Of a stretch of DNA of 64,000 nt, positions 1 to 11,820 are shown piece by piece. The notes beneath the pieces are model-generated. The model was not told the DNA's origin. It made no database searches and was given only the letters and a program-made list of their open reading frames with translations. Numbering within the stretch: the first letter of the stretch is position 1; each line of letters opens with the position of its first letter. Position numbers and translations under genes: made by a program. This stretch comes from Filosporella fistucella. Taxonomy: Eukaryota > Ascomycota > Leotiomycetes > Helotiales. The DNA lies in the NCBI GenBank assembly GCA_030077755.1, contig JAQJZZ010000021.1, positions 496,001 through 560,000 on the forward strand. The letters run 5' to 3'.

Positions 1-1033
1 TTCATGGGCTTCTGGACTACATTTTCCAATGCCATCTATTCGTACTCTGGTATTGAGAATATCTCATTGGCTGCTGCAGAGACAAAGAATCCCAGAAGGA
101 ACATCCCAAGAGCTGCAAAGAGAATTTTCTTCCGTGTAGTCGTATTCTATAGTGGGTGACCGAATTTCGATACGTACAATAGTCATTTATTAACACAAAG
201 CAGTGCTCTCGATCTTTATGGTCGGTCTCCTTGTTCCATCTAACGATGAGAACCTTCTGCATTCGACTGGAACCGCTGCACAATCTCCATTCGTTATCGC
301 CGCTACCCGGTCTGGCATCAAGGTTGTCCCACACATTATCAACTTTGTTGTACTTACAAGTGCGTGGAGTGCTGGAAATTCTGGTTTGCTCAACAGCTCC
401 AGGACCCTCTATGGAATGGCTCGTGAAGGTCACGCCCCTAAGATCTTCCTCCGTGTCAACAGAATGGGGATACCATACGCCGCAGTTATTTTCATGGCTC
501 TGTGGATCTGTCTTGGCTACATGACACTTTCATCATCCGCCTCGACGGTTTTCAATTGGCTTCAAGACTTAGTTTCCGTTTCCGCTCTCGTCGGCTGGAT
601 GGTTATTTGTATCGTCTATCTGAGATTCTACTACGGATGCAAGAAGCAAGGGATTGATCGATCTGAGCTTCCTTGGAAATCTCCGTTCCAACCATACGCA
701 GCATGGTTCTCGTTGATCTCGTTCACCGTACTTCTTCTTACAGGTGGTTATACAACTTTCATCCACGGAGAGTAAGTCGTCCCTTCCTTGATCTCAAAAA
801 CTACGTGCTAACGAAATGGCAACAGATGGGATACCGAAACTTTCGTCTCATCTTACATTAATATCCCAATCATTTTGATTCTCTATTTTGGGTACAAATT
901 TTTCAAGAAGACGAGCCTCATTCCACTTTCGGATATTCCAATCCGTCACTTCCTCGATATTGCAAATGCAAATCCTGAGGAACCTGCCAAGCCAAAGAAA
1001 GGACTTCATAAGTTGAATATTCTTTGGGGATAG
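1..1033 (+). CDS. Amino-acid permease (AAT family), C-terminal part, 5' truncated by window edge
   Basis: Three exons are visible: <1-151, 201-771 and 826-1033, with introns 152-200 (GTGGGT..AAG) and 772-825 (GTAAGT..CAG). The joined product has about 309 residues, the C-terminal half of a roughly 550-residue amino-acid/proton symporter of the plasma membrane. The first exon carries the conserved stretch around ISLAAAETKNPRRNIPRA, followed by FRVVVFY; this is the Gap1-type loop after TM6. Exon 2 continues with VGLLVPSNDENLL and SAGNSGLLNSSRTLYGMAREGHAPKIF cut by several hydrophobic helices, also classic for fungal amino-acid permeases. The tail is soluble and ends in a TAG at 1031. The 5' half lies outside the window. 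Family assignment is secure; the substrate cannot be told from sequence. Confidence 0.92.
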
Positions 1034-3023
1034 ACCTGTAGAGCGAACATGGTTCAAACATGGGGGTGTAATGGGATGAGAGGTGCTTTGGTATCTAAAA
1101 TGATACAAGTAGCAATGGAGACAGCTAGTCAGCGTGATAAGATTGTAGATAGAAGTCACACTCAAATCCAGAAGATCAAACAAGCATTAGCACAATTGAA
1201 GCCTTACTTTATTTCCGGCGCGGCATGCATCATCTCCATCCTTCCATACCATTTTCTCATGGATATCAAAGTTGGCCGCCATACAAGGGTCTTGAATCTC
1301 GGCCGGGTTGTACTTCCTGCAGGTAGGTAGATAAGGGTTCCCACCACGGGTTCGGGACCAGGCCGGTCATCTGCCTGCTTCGGGAACGTGCAGAAGAGGT
1401 TAGATTCTAAGCAAGTAGTTTGAAATATATCTTTCGGTAAGCTCAGGCTCGGAATGATGTCCTATTCGATGTCCATCTGAAGGGGAGGCTATTAGAATGG
1501 GGAGTGCATGTGTGTCACGTGATATGTAACATCATACCTAAGTTACCTACATTTGCAACGCATGAGCGTATTGCAACATATTCTGTGTACTTGGAAAATA
1601 TGAGAATTACACTTCCTCTTCTTAGCTTATGCTACGGACTGATGTGGGCTGCCTGCTCGATTCTGTGTTCGAATATAGGTGGCGGTTTAAAAAGCACGTG
1701 ATTATACTGTCCCACCAAACTGAGCTGTCTCCAAAGGTCTACGGCATAATACGGTCGCTGTGATATGAAATATTGTAATGGCATATAGTTATATACAAAT
1801 TCGAGCTGCTAATTCTTGGTTGGTTATGCAAGGACTTATATACAGGTCGCAAGGGGTTTCCCCCACTTCGTCAAGTGGTCTGTGAATCACAGCTCAAATG
1901 ACGCACAAGCTGTGAATGGATGATCAGGAGCGTTGTTAAACTTACATTCTCTCCCGAAAGTATAATTTTCCCGACCGGAATAGTTTCGTACGTTCCGCAG
2001 TGGCTATACTACTTTTCTTTTTTGCGGTGTTGGAGGCGGAAGGCGTATTGGTCTCAGTTCAAAAATCACTTCAATAGGTATCAAGAAAAACTTCTTCTAA
2101 TACAACGAACTTTGTGAATCTTGAAAATTATGTGTGCTTCTTGTACTCAGTTAAGAATAAAACTCAATGACAACCGCACTTCCACAAAAACGAAATTTGA
2201 GCTTCGGAGTCCAAATTGACTGAACACTCACACTACGAATCTAAGCATCGCTCCACCTAGCACAGCTGCCATACCAGCTGTTTGTGGCTTGCACCTCTTT
2301 TGGTTCCTTGATTCTTACTCAAATGGCGTTCCAAAAGAATACCAAGAGTACTCAGCATGCAAGTCACCAACTGGGGCTTCTTTCATTACATGACCAGTTG
2401 AGGATTTCCAGTTCGACATTGTGCTTTTACATTGGTGTGCTTCAAGGGTTGTTCAGTCCATGGTAGCTCAGACCAATTATTATCTACAACGTGCGACATG
2501 TTTAAAGTGTTGTTGGCTTTTGATCGAGCGAATTGTGTAGAACACATGCTGCAGCTCAATGCACCTTTTATTGAAAACACATCACAATGCATCTCGTACC
2601 TGCACCCATTGACAAATTTGCTCTCGACTTTGCTTCTTATAAGTCGTGACGAGTTGTGGTACCTCGGAGCCGGAGCTCGAAGCCTTTCGCCTGCAGCCTG
2701 CTTTTGCCTCCCAAGCTGAAAGGCAAGGTGATAGAGGTACGATAGGATGAAAGATATCACAAAAGATACACCACCTCATACCTGAGACATTCGGATGGCT
2801 TCAGAAAAGCCCTTTTGAGCTTGATTGGAACAAGCGATGATGCCTGCGGGACATCAGCCAGCCACCGTATGCACACGACGGCACGGGAAAATTGTCTCGA
2901 AATTTCGTTATTCTGGTGAAGTTGAACAATTTATGAACTTAAAGCAAGAATGATTCCTACCAGGTACCTGTAAGCAGTTTCAGTAAACTTTTCTTATCCT
3001 TCTATCAATAACATTTCGCGATC
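1034..3023. other. Intergenic, no gene seen
   Basis: About 2 kb without a convincing reading frame on either strand; the ORFs are short, lack splice logic and resemble no family. It holds an AGGTAGGTAG run near 1321 and two E-box-like sites (listed separately). The last 100 bp before 3024 is CT-rich and looks like the leader of the next gene. Confidence 0.6.
1517..1701. promoter_or_regulatory. Pair of CACGTGAT E-box-like motifs
   Basis: CACGTGAT occurs near 1517 and again near 1695 in the same orientation. CACGTG is the established core for bHLH factors such as Cbf1/Pho4 types. The sites lie 1.3-1.5 kb before the secreted-protein gene and 0.5-0.7 kb after the permease, so the gene they might serve is unclear. 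Confidence 0.25.
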
Positions 3024-3588
3024 ATGGTATCCTTCACCTCCGTCCTCGTTCTCCTCCTTGCCTCCACGGCACTCTCCCATAAATGTCTTTCCGACGATGA
3101 GGCATACTCATTGTCCCAAAGATGGCTGGCAATCTGGGGAACAAACTACATCACCAAAATCCGTCAACTAAAGCCCCTCGTTACGAAAGATGTCGTGAAT
3201 TACGACGCGACATTTGGAAGTGTAAATGTTGGCATTGACGCCTTGTTTGCTGCAGCAACATTTGTTGACCCACTGGTTACCGATGTGCTTCAAAAACCAG
3301 AATGGGTCTTTCATGATTGTGATCAGATCGGTGTGAGATGGAGCTATACCGCTGTATCAACTGGTGTTGGATCGTAAGTCTTTTACGAACTACCATAACC
3401 TTTCAACCTTTGCAGCTTGGCCACATATACTAATTGCATTCAGTACCAAGCCAAAAGGAACTCCAATTTACCTTGAAGGAATAGAGATTCTGAAAGTCAA
3501 ACTCGACTCTAGACTCATTTTCAATGCCACTTCCAGTGCTGACTGGATACTTCTTGCGCGACAGCTTGGCCAGACTGTGGACGTCTGA
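3024..3588 (+). CDS. Small secreted NTF2/SnoaL-like protein (hypothetical)
   Basis: Two exons, 3024-3373 and 3444-3588, join across a 70-bp intron (GTAAGT donor, TACTAAT branch, CAG acceptor) to give 164 residues. The N-terminus MVSFTSVLVLLLASTALS is a clear signal peptide, so the mature chain begins near His19-Lys20. The body, with SLSQRWLAIWG near the start and a mixed alpha/beta pattern ending in YLEGIEILKVKLD and LARQLG, resembles the single-domain NTF2-like cone fold common in secreted fungal proteins of unknown role. It has two cysteines in the mature region. No catalytic residues can be assigned. The gene is on the same strand as, and 0.9 kb before, the ferric reductase; nothing links them functionally. 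The fold assignment is inference. Confidence 0.7.
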
Positions 3589-4449
3589 TGCGGCACATTA
3601 GCTTATGATACAGACATTCACGTCCACCTGAATGGTAGACATCATGATGCTGAGTTCCAGTCGTGCTTTGAAGGAAAAGAAAGGAGTTATTGGGCAATAC
3701 AGATCAGGCATAATGGGCAGCATTGTGCCCCGGGAAAAGTCCCAAAAGCTACATTCTGCTGTTGTTTTTGTCGTCATCATAGCCATCAGCAAAACTTCTT
3801 CCAAACTGCACCTTTCGAGTCGTCTATCTTTTCAGACGGCGGCCACCGTGAATTTTCACATTCACAAACTCGCTGCGCGATTTTCTCCCTTTCATTGACT
3901 ATGGCCGTCTACCACATATAAAAATATGAGCCGGCCTTAGCTGAACCAGTATGGAAGCGCAGACACACTGCTTCGTGTGCATGCAGGAGACTGAGAAGTG
4001 GCTGTCTTATATGCAATGAAGATATATCCTCAAAGCTGATGCCGTGCAAGTAATTTGAAGTTGGCACCCAACTGCAGTAGATGCCATGGCAAAAACAGCA
4101 TGATGTGGTCCTTCTTCGTACCTGAGAGATTTTGAAAGCACGAAGTTGTGTATATTCCAATAGTGAAAGCTCGAGGCTCTGGTATCATGAAAAGAGGGGA
4201 GATTTGCTAAGCGAAAATGCAAAAGGGGCAATGATCAAACCACTTTCATATTGTGATACGTGATACACCGCGATGAATAATTGACAGAAATCTTGCAGGA
4301 GCTGAAAATTTGAAAGAAACATGAACTGGACGGCTCCATTTTTCGTACAGGAAAATTTGCTTGGCAGTGAAAGTCTCGGTGGGCAGTTTTCTGCCGGCAT
4401 GTGACTTTGATGCTTTCACCGCCTGAAGAATCTGATTAGATTTGATCTC
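3589..4449. other. Intergenic / promoter of ferric reductase
   Basis: No gene is seen. The stretch is AT-rich with short unlinked frames. Its right end carries GATA-type motifs just before the reductase start. Confidence 0.55.
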
Positions 4450-4458
4450 ATCAGATAA
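4450..4458 (+). promoter_or_regulatory. Iron-GATA factor (SreA/Fep1-type) site ATCAGATAA
   Basis: ATCAGATAA is a perfect match to ATCWGATAA, the established binding consensus of fungal iron-sensing GATA repressors (SreA, Urbs1, Fep1, Sre1). It lies 56 bp upstream of the ferric reductase ATG, within a GAT-rich run (CTGATTAGATTTGATCTCATCAGATAAGATC region). The position suits repression when iron is plentiful; binding itself is inference. Confidence 0.6.
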
Positions 4459-4513
4459 GATCTCTGTCCCTGGTTATCAACGGCAAAGTTCGAGTCAGCT
4501 TTCGTCATCTCCT

Positions 4514-7051
4514 ATGCCCCTAATTTTGTTTCTGCTCTGTTGGAGCACTTTAGTATGGGCACGATCAAACCCAAAAGACTTCTGCTTCGACGGGTGTCAG
4601 CTAGCACTTGGAGCAATCCAATTCAATATTACAGACCCAGGGACCGGAGAGCCATGGACAAATGAAAAGTGTAGAAACGGGTATAAAATCCCCTCTTTGT
4701 ACCTATGTACAAAGGCTTTCTGCAATTTGGACGAGACTTGTCGTGGCTTAATTCGATTGAATGGAACATGCCAGACTCGATACAACACAAGTCTTCCGCC
4801 TCATACGATTATTGATGCATTTTCGGACGAAGATGTTATGAATCTTCGGCATTTGCAACCCGAAGAAGCCTCCTGGGATTCTCATACATCAATAAGTGAA
4901 ATAGTCATACCTTCACAGGAATTGTTTAGGTTGGCTTTCGATACTCTTGTATTTACCACCCCACTTTTATGCCGATGGCGTGTGAAAATGACCTAATTTT
5001 TGAAATCAGGATGCTGCCCATTTCGAAACAAGGATTCATAATGTCTATGGGTAACTTTAGTGAATAATCAAATATAATATGCTAATGACAAGCAGTCTTG
5101 CTATGTATTGGTTCTGGGTTGTGGTTGTCACCCTCGGCATGTCATCCCACCTTGCTCAACGTCTGTTCACATCGACGCACGGAGAACGGATCTGGCAGCC
5201 ATTACTTGGAGATGAAAATGATTCATTCGGTAGTCCAACAACCAAGGGGAGACGGAACGCTATCAATTGTTTATATACTCTTCTGAAAAGATCCATCACT
5301 GTACCTGCAACATTTGGGTACAAACATTCGCAGAACGTCTGGTGGTGCACTATACCAACTCGAATTCAAAGTATTACTATCGGAGCATTTATTGTCATCA
5401 ACATTATGGCTTGCCTTTGCAGCTATCGTGTATTTCCACATAATTTATAGTGTGTCACCTGCTTCATATACTGAAATCGTCCTGACTTCTACGCAGCTGG
5501 CCAAGTGTATATGCTCAATGGAGTCGGTATTTTGCAGATAGGACAGGCATAATCTCAACAGCAAACTTGCCTTTAATATGGCTCTTCGGCATTCGAAACA
5601 ACACATTGCTGTGGTTGACAGGTTGGGACTTTGCGACATATAACAATTTTCATCGGTGGGTTGCTCGGGTCGCTACTTTCGAGGCGGTCCTTCATTCAAT
5701 AGCATACACTGTCCTTATTTTTTCAGGTCTGTAGAATTGATGGCACAACGATACTGGTTCACTGACTTGAATATATAGGACACAAGTCATTTGTAGAGGC
5801 ATGGGGATACTATCTATCATTCTTTCGCATGCGGTACTTCTTCGGTGGGGTCATAGTAAGTTCGTTCTGAACCGTTCACTCACTTGCACTCTAACATGTC
5901 TGTAGGCAACTATATTTATGGTTGCGATATGTACCCTTTCACTTTACCCTTTGAGGAGGAATTTCTATGAGATATTCCTCGCGTTACATATCATCCTCTC
6001 TATCATTCTGATATTGACCATGTGGTGGCATGTAGAGATATTTCATGGATATGTCAATTACATTTGGCCCTGTGTATTCATCTGGGTATTTGATCGGGTA
6101 CTTCGCGGTCTGCGAATATTGCTTTTCAACCCAAAATTCTACAACACCAAGGCTCTCACGATATACGACCAACAGTCGAACATCGTGCGCCTTGTCGTTC
6201 CATATTCTTCATCATTTGTCAAACCGCGACCAGGGACATTCTATTATATTTACACTCTCAATAGTTGGAAGTTATGGGAGAGTCATCCTTTTACCCTTGG
6301 GTACACGACGTCAGATCAATTAATTTCTAAGTCCCCAAACTTTTCCTTAGGAACAATGTCACACCCGCGACAAGCCACCTCGCATTCAACCCACCGTAGT
6401 GCCTCTGTTTCATCGTATTTCCCAGAATCAGAGACGCTGCTGGATTCAACCGAGACATATCCGCCGTCGTCAATGGTTTTCATCATTCGTCCCTATTCCG
6501 GATTTACCGCTCGCCTTCGCGACAGTGCGCTTCACAGTCCTATCACACACCGAGTCATTATCGAAGGGCCATATGGCGAAACCCAACCTTTCCTCAAATA
6601 TGACAACGTTCTGTTCATCGTGGGTGGGACCGGCATTGCCGTCCCTCTTTCGTACCTCAACACCATTCTCCGTGGCGACTCCAAAACAATATCTCTGCGC
6701 ATTGTGTGGGCTGTTCGTGAAATCGAATTCCTGTCTACTGCTATCAACACAGATTTTCGTCGCGCGTTGGATGAAAGTGAGAAATTGAGCTTAACAGCTT
6801 ACATCACGCAAGGAGGAGACGGTAAGGATGAAGGAATAGAAGTGATGGGAAGAGAGATCAAAGTGTTTAGAGGAAGGCCGAACGTATATGAAGAGGTTGA
6901 AGAGGCTGCTAGGGAGAGTGGAGGTGGACCCTTAGCTGTTGTAGCATGTGGGCCCGGGCAGATGGCGGACGACGCCCGGAAGACAGTTGTGGAACTGCTC
7001 GGAAAAGGATATAGCAGGATAGAATATTTCGAGGAGAGCTTTAATTGGTAG
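4514..7051 (+). CDS. Ferric reductase (FRE family), plasma-membrane metalloreductase
   Basis: Six exons (4514-4948, 5010-5050, 5093-5449, 5497-5726, 5779-5855, 5906-7051) give 761 residues. The first ATG begins a signal peptide ([16 protein letters not shown]), then a Cys-rich extracellular domain of about 130 residues. The membrane core shows both haem-ligand histidine pairs with the usual 14-residue spacing: His-Arg-Trp to Leu-His-Ser in exon 4, and LALHI to WWH in exon 6. The cytosolic part has the FAD motif SHPFTLG, the NADPH-binding segments IEGPYGE and [21 protein letters not shown], and the hallmark C-terminus FEESFNW. The enzyme passes electrons from NADPH across the membrane to reduce Fe(III) or Cu(II) before uptake. 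The iron-GATA site upstream suggests iron-repressed expression. All introns are 42-61 bp and all frames join cleanly. Confidence 0.95.
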
Positions 7052-10000
7052 TACAGTAATATACTATAGAATGTGGGTTCTTGGCTATCTATCTGACCTT
7101 TTTTTCACTGCAAAAGCCATGGATCAGTGAGAATATTTTAATGTTGAATTAGAGGAGGCTCGCTTCGAGAAGCGAGATGGATAGGGGCTCCCAAATGTCT
7201 GAGATATTTGAAAACGCTTGCACAAGAACTCAAGTAACTTAATGCAAGAAGATATTGTTTGCTCTGTAATCGACCAACATGTATTGCAATAGGTTCTAGG
7301 ACATTTTTTATCACTTGCTATAGAAATTTCGAATATTCTCCGATATTCTCGCGCTTTCATGAGAACAGAAGAAATGAGAGAGGTTTGATGCTAGGATATC
7401 ACTTTCCACAAGCAAAGTGACAAGGATCTACGTATGTCAAACTTTTAAAATTCATCCTCTCACCAGAATCGGTCTACTGATGTGCCTTCTGGCGAAGAGA
7501 ACAACCCCTAACACACGCCATGGCTTGGAAGCTGTCCAGCCTGGATCGATTGACTGTTGTTTCAATAGCGATTCTTTGTGGCAATTTAATCTATTAAGGT
7601 GATTACGAACATCACGTTGAGCACAAATTCCGCAAACATACAGAAATATCTCGCAGCGATAGGATAGAAGATACCCGTAGAAGATATATATAGAGTCTAT
7701 CTATTTGCAAGAGTAGGGAAAGACAATCCAACTTCGATACAATCCTTCTTAGGGAACGGATGCATGGGAAAGGGAGGCAAGGTCGCTGTCGATATACTAA
7801 GTGTTAGCTAGCTTACTTAATGCTTTCCGTTTTGAGGCTGCCGTGCATCAAACCGAATTACGGTCCAACAGATCGAATGTCGCTGAAACACAATAAACTA
7901 CTTTCAGATAGCGTTGTTCGCTACGGACAAGCAGCTCACGAAGTTGTCCAACGCGATTTCAACAGCTGTCATCAGCAAGGCTACCACTTCTTCTCAACTT
8001 CTTCCATTTTTCCAAACGCAAAGCCAGGAGACTTTGAATATGTTGATTGATGACATCAAATTCTATCTTCATTGATTGAACAACAAATGGCAGTACATAA
8101 CTCTACGAAAGTGTTTAGTCTAAAATGAAGCCACCTAGCCGATCTCAATTCGGATGTCGCTCAAAAACCCGCACTGTGACAGAATCACGACTCTTTCCAC
8201 ATCTCCCAACCTACCTACTTAAAATATCAAAACACCCTCTTCATTCCCAAAGAGAAGCCAAATTAATTCATCTTCTCCAACTTGTACCAAAATAGACATC
8301 CAGTCCCTTCACCCTTGCTGGAATCAACCAATGACATCTCATTTCGCATTCGCCAAAGCCCCTCGTTCCGAATTAGTACGCGAAAGCGAGACCGATAGTG
8401 AGCGACTTGCAACAGAGAGACGTGACAGCGGATAGAAGTACTTCTTTGAGGTTGGTATAGAGCTAGCTGCATGAAGGCTTTGTTGGGGGCGGGTTCTAGA
8501 GATGGTAATTTGTGGTGATTTACGACTTAGATGGAATGGGATTTTAGAATGCGGGTTGAAGGAGGGATTGAAACCCCGAGGGAACGGAAAGCGGGAAGTT
8601 AGATACCGGCAAGAGTATGTTGTCTTTTCTTGTGTGCATAGTTGCTCGAGAGTCGGATGAAAAATGCTCTTGATACTAAGTGTTCGAGAGTACTGGTGGA
8701 GGTTTCACCTGCGGATTTGAATTATTCATTAGAGCCGCAAAGCTGCCTTTCGATGTTAGGTAGGTAAGTATGGCCACGCTACCTCCCTCACTTGGGTTCA
8801 AGCCAGGCCATTTTAGCGCCTTGAGGGCCAGTACAATGAGGTCTCCGGGACTGGCCTGCCTGCGCTCTTCCACAACATGCCAAATAATCCCCAGACTCTA
8901 TACCCCTTATTCTTCTTTGCTAAGTTTCCTGATACCACCGCATACTGCAAGTAAAACAGTGCTTCTTCATCTGTTGATTTCCGAAAAATGTGTTAAAATG
9001 AAATGGCAATAAAACATAACCGTCTTTGCGTGCTTGGTTCAAAAATATTTCATTTATCATCCACTAATCTTCACATACTCAAATTGAAACCCCAGCCATA
9101 AGTCTGGAATATCCGAGGGAACATTCACTGCCATCCCTAGTAGATGCGAATATAATTTGAAGCGCCCAGTTAGGAATGGCATCAGTCATCCAAGGAGGAT
9201 GTGTCCATTCCTCCCAGAGTGGTAGGTGCAGACCAGAAGCATGTAAGGTACTAACACGAAGATCAAGCTTCTACAAAAACAAAATGAAGACAAAAAACAG
9301 AATTCGGAATACATAATAGAATTTAAATAATAACGTATATTGAGAGGAAGTTTTCGTTCAAATATTACTACTACGTAAGCGGCTCTGTGAAAGGGTAACT
9401 GTATATTTGAAAACTGAGGCTGAAGCAAGAGCACACGCCCTAGAGCTTTCTCTTCTAAATCTCTATTCCAAATATTCAACATCATGCAACATCACTTTAA
9501 ACTTAGGCCTGGAAACACAATTCCTTACAACCGAAGCTTTTCTCCCATCTCGTCCCCACCCTCCCAACAGCTGGACTAAGGGTATATACCTACCCACCCA
9601 CTCCCTTGAAGCTACTTTCCACGCCTGCCGTCATACACCACACACAACTCTTCCCTTTCCTCCTTATAACCCAAAAGAAGCTCTTACTTCTACACTTCGC
9701 TCCAGGCAGAAGGGCCCTACAGTAGAGTGGGTAATTCCCACTCCCGCGCGATGCTGCCTCCTGTCTTCTGGGTACATTTGTCGCCGTGGAATCTGGCTTC
9801 GATGATACTCGGGGGACGGAAACAAGTAGGCAGGATTGCGCAGCTGCATTCCCGATTGGAAGCCACTGTGGGATGTGTATTCGCGAAACATAAAGGCGGT
9901 TATAGATTAATTTTTTCAGCCTCCTGCTTTGTTGTATTTGTCCTTCTCTTGCTTGTTATTTTTTGGGCTTTTTTATCTTGGCAGGCAGGGATTTTTTGGT

Positions 10001-10892
10001 TTGATGCCCTTTTACTAAGTATTACTGCTGCTACTTTTTTGGCAGGAAGGAGACAGGTAGGTGGACCCAGCGGCAAAATCCCGGGAGCTGGAGGGAGGAA
10101 GAGTGATAGCTCGACGTTTGTTCGCTTCATATCATTTTGAAGCCAACTTCGTGTCGCAAAATCGTTGAATGATATCTGAAATTCACCATTCACACTTCAC
10201 TTCATTGCGCACAAGTGAACTTTATATACCTAAATAACCCATCTGCGAGCACATATCGCATCCCGGCTGAAGGGCAATACAGTTGGGTGGGTAGCTTCCC
10301 CTCTCGCGGTGTTTTATGCGGGACTTCCAGTTCAACCACTTCCAATACCGCTCTCGCAGGCACGTCTTCGGGCAAGGTAGGAATTTGTTGGATTTGTGGA
10401 TGGTCTACGTATAGTATATCCAACGTAATCTGCATCCCGATTGGAAGCCCCCATGTGATATATATACTCACCTAGGAGTAAAGAAGTTTTTGCCATTTTT
10501 TCGCCCAATTATTTTGGCCAAAAGTATTTCTATATCTCTGGAGTTGTTTTTCTTTTCCTTGTTTTGCCTCATTTCCAATCATAGCCGGCCTCTTCTGGCT
10601 TGATATGGGATATACCTGAATGGCGTAGCCTCGGAGAAGGGACGGAAACCGGGACTACATAGCATATTTAGATCAGCAATTTCTAGTTGATTGTCACTTT
10701 GAGAGCCAAGCAAATAGAAAACAACGATGTACGTTTGATTGAAATATGGAAGTGAACCCAACTCGCCCTAGAAATCCTCGCATAAAGGCTCCGCTGATCA
10801 TGTGCCACGAACCCAGGCTTATGCTTTTGACCATGCATGCTTATTGAAACCCAATACGCCGATATGAAATCCTGCGCCATGCCATTGTGCAA
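7052..10892. other. Long gene-poor intergenic region
   Basis: Nearly 4 kb without a supported gene. Reading frames are short and mostly without ATG or splice logic. A 400-bp frame at 9727-10140 has hydrophobic stretches but begins at a non-ATG codon and sits on T-rich DNA. A weak internal duplication (about 9850-9890 against 10430-10470) is noted in the findings. The right end is the 3' flank of the antizyme gene. Confidence 0.5.
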
Positions 10893-11820
10893 TTAGATCT
10901 CCATTCCGAGAGGCAACCAACGATCGCTAGTAACATCGACCCCATTCGTCCACATATCGAAATTCGTCAGCTCGAACCCAACCCACCGAAGACTTTTCAG
11001 GAACGTTCTCCTATCGCCTTCTGGGATGGTTCGGTCGAGACAGATGATGACTTGAGAAACAGCAAATACGGATTCAGCGAGTTCGATCAAAGCCATGAGC
11101 CTAAAAATGTCAGCATTTGATAACAATAATGTTTAGACCTGCTTACCCTGGTTTCAAATCCCTTCCAACCACCGCAGAGTCGAAAAATGCGAATAAAGAT
11201 TTTGACTCTCCATTCCCACCAACAAAACCACGGAAGCTGGTTCCACCTACATAATCCCAGATCTCGATCCAAGCATCTAATGCCTGACCAGTCCCTTTGT
11301 CAAAGTAACTGCCGTACACATCCACACTTTCGTCAGGAGGTGAATGCGCGTTCATACCCATGCCAATAGAGCCATTAATTCGCATGTTTCCCCCGTCACC
11401 AAGGAATATGCTTTTCATGGTCTCGCAGAAGAGTCTCTCACACTCTTCCTGGATGTGGTATGCTGCCCCCTCTTTACGGCTTTTCCTCCTGCCATCGACT
11501 TCGCGCTTGCGGTTCTTGGTGATGAGCGCGAGTTCGTTGGCGGAGGTCAAGGCCGCGAGAGGGGGACTTGACGGTGGTGAGGGCATTCCCTGGACCGCAT
11601 GGGCCTCAGGGATACCACTGTGCCCCTAAATAACTGTTAGAGATTGTCGCATACTGCAGTGGGAGAACGAACCGCCGGCCCCGGTAGTGGAGTAATGGAA
11701 ACCAGAAAGATGGGCAGAAGAGTCAACGCAGTATGCTGAGGCGAGAACTGCAGTCTGGCGGACTACCTTCTCGCCATGGCGATTACTACTACTATGATTG
11801 TTATTTTTACTGGGAGCCAT
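10893..11820 (-). CDS. Ornithine decarboxylase antizyme, expressed by +1 programmed ribosomal frameshift
   Basis: ORF1 starts at ATG 11820 and, after a short intron ending at 11626, reads Gln-Trp-Tyr-Pro-stop with the UGA at 11608-11606. ORF2 lies in the +1 frame: it is entered by reading CCC then GAG (11607), runs to 11147, then across a 46-bp intron (11146-11101) into 11100-10893. The C-terminal half has antizyme family features: FVGGNGESKSLFAFFD, then VIICLDR, LKSLRWVGFEL and SDRWLPLGMEI. Antizyme binds ornithine decarboxylase monomers, directs them to the proteasome without ubiquitin and blocks polyamine uptake; polyamines stimulate the frameshift. The first intron's donor is uncertain: GTTCGT at 11672 (47 nt; the same donor is used twice in the GST-like gene) or GTATGC at 11654 (29 nt, very short). 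Both restore the same frame. If unspliced, ORF1 stops at a TAG that coincides with the acceptor. Confidence 0.9.
11606..11611 (-). promoter_or_regulatory. +1 frameshift site CCC-UGA of antizyme mRNA
   Basis: The context UGG-UAU-CCC-UGA-G parallels the animal antizyme site UGG-UGC-UCC-UGA. Zero frame ends at UGA; slipping one base forward reads CCC-GAG-GCC and enters the long antizyme frame. The site begins 14 nt after the 3' splice site, and its UGA 17 nt after it. Frameshifting at ORF1 stops is an established property of antizymes from yeasts to humans. Confidence 0.85.

Noticed and set aside
9727..10140. 137-codon frame with hydrophobic segments
   Set aside because: Starts at GTG; the hydrophobic stretch comes from T-rich DNA; no family resemblance.
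11626..11628. Stop-codon readthrough as an alternative explanation for antizyme
   Set aside because: The ATG frame and the antizyme frame are the same if the TAG is ignored. The CCC-UGA site and family precedent, together with a plausible intron, explain the layout better.
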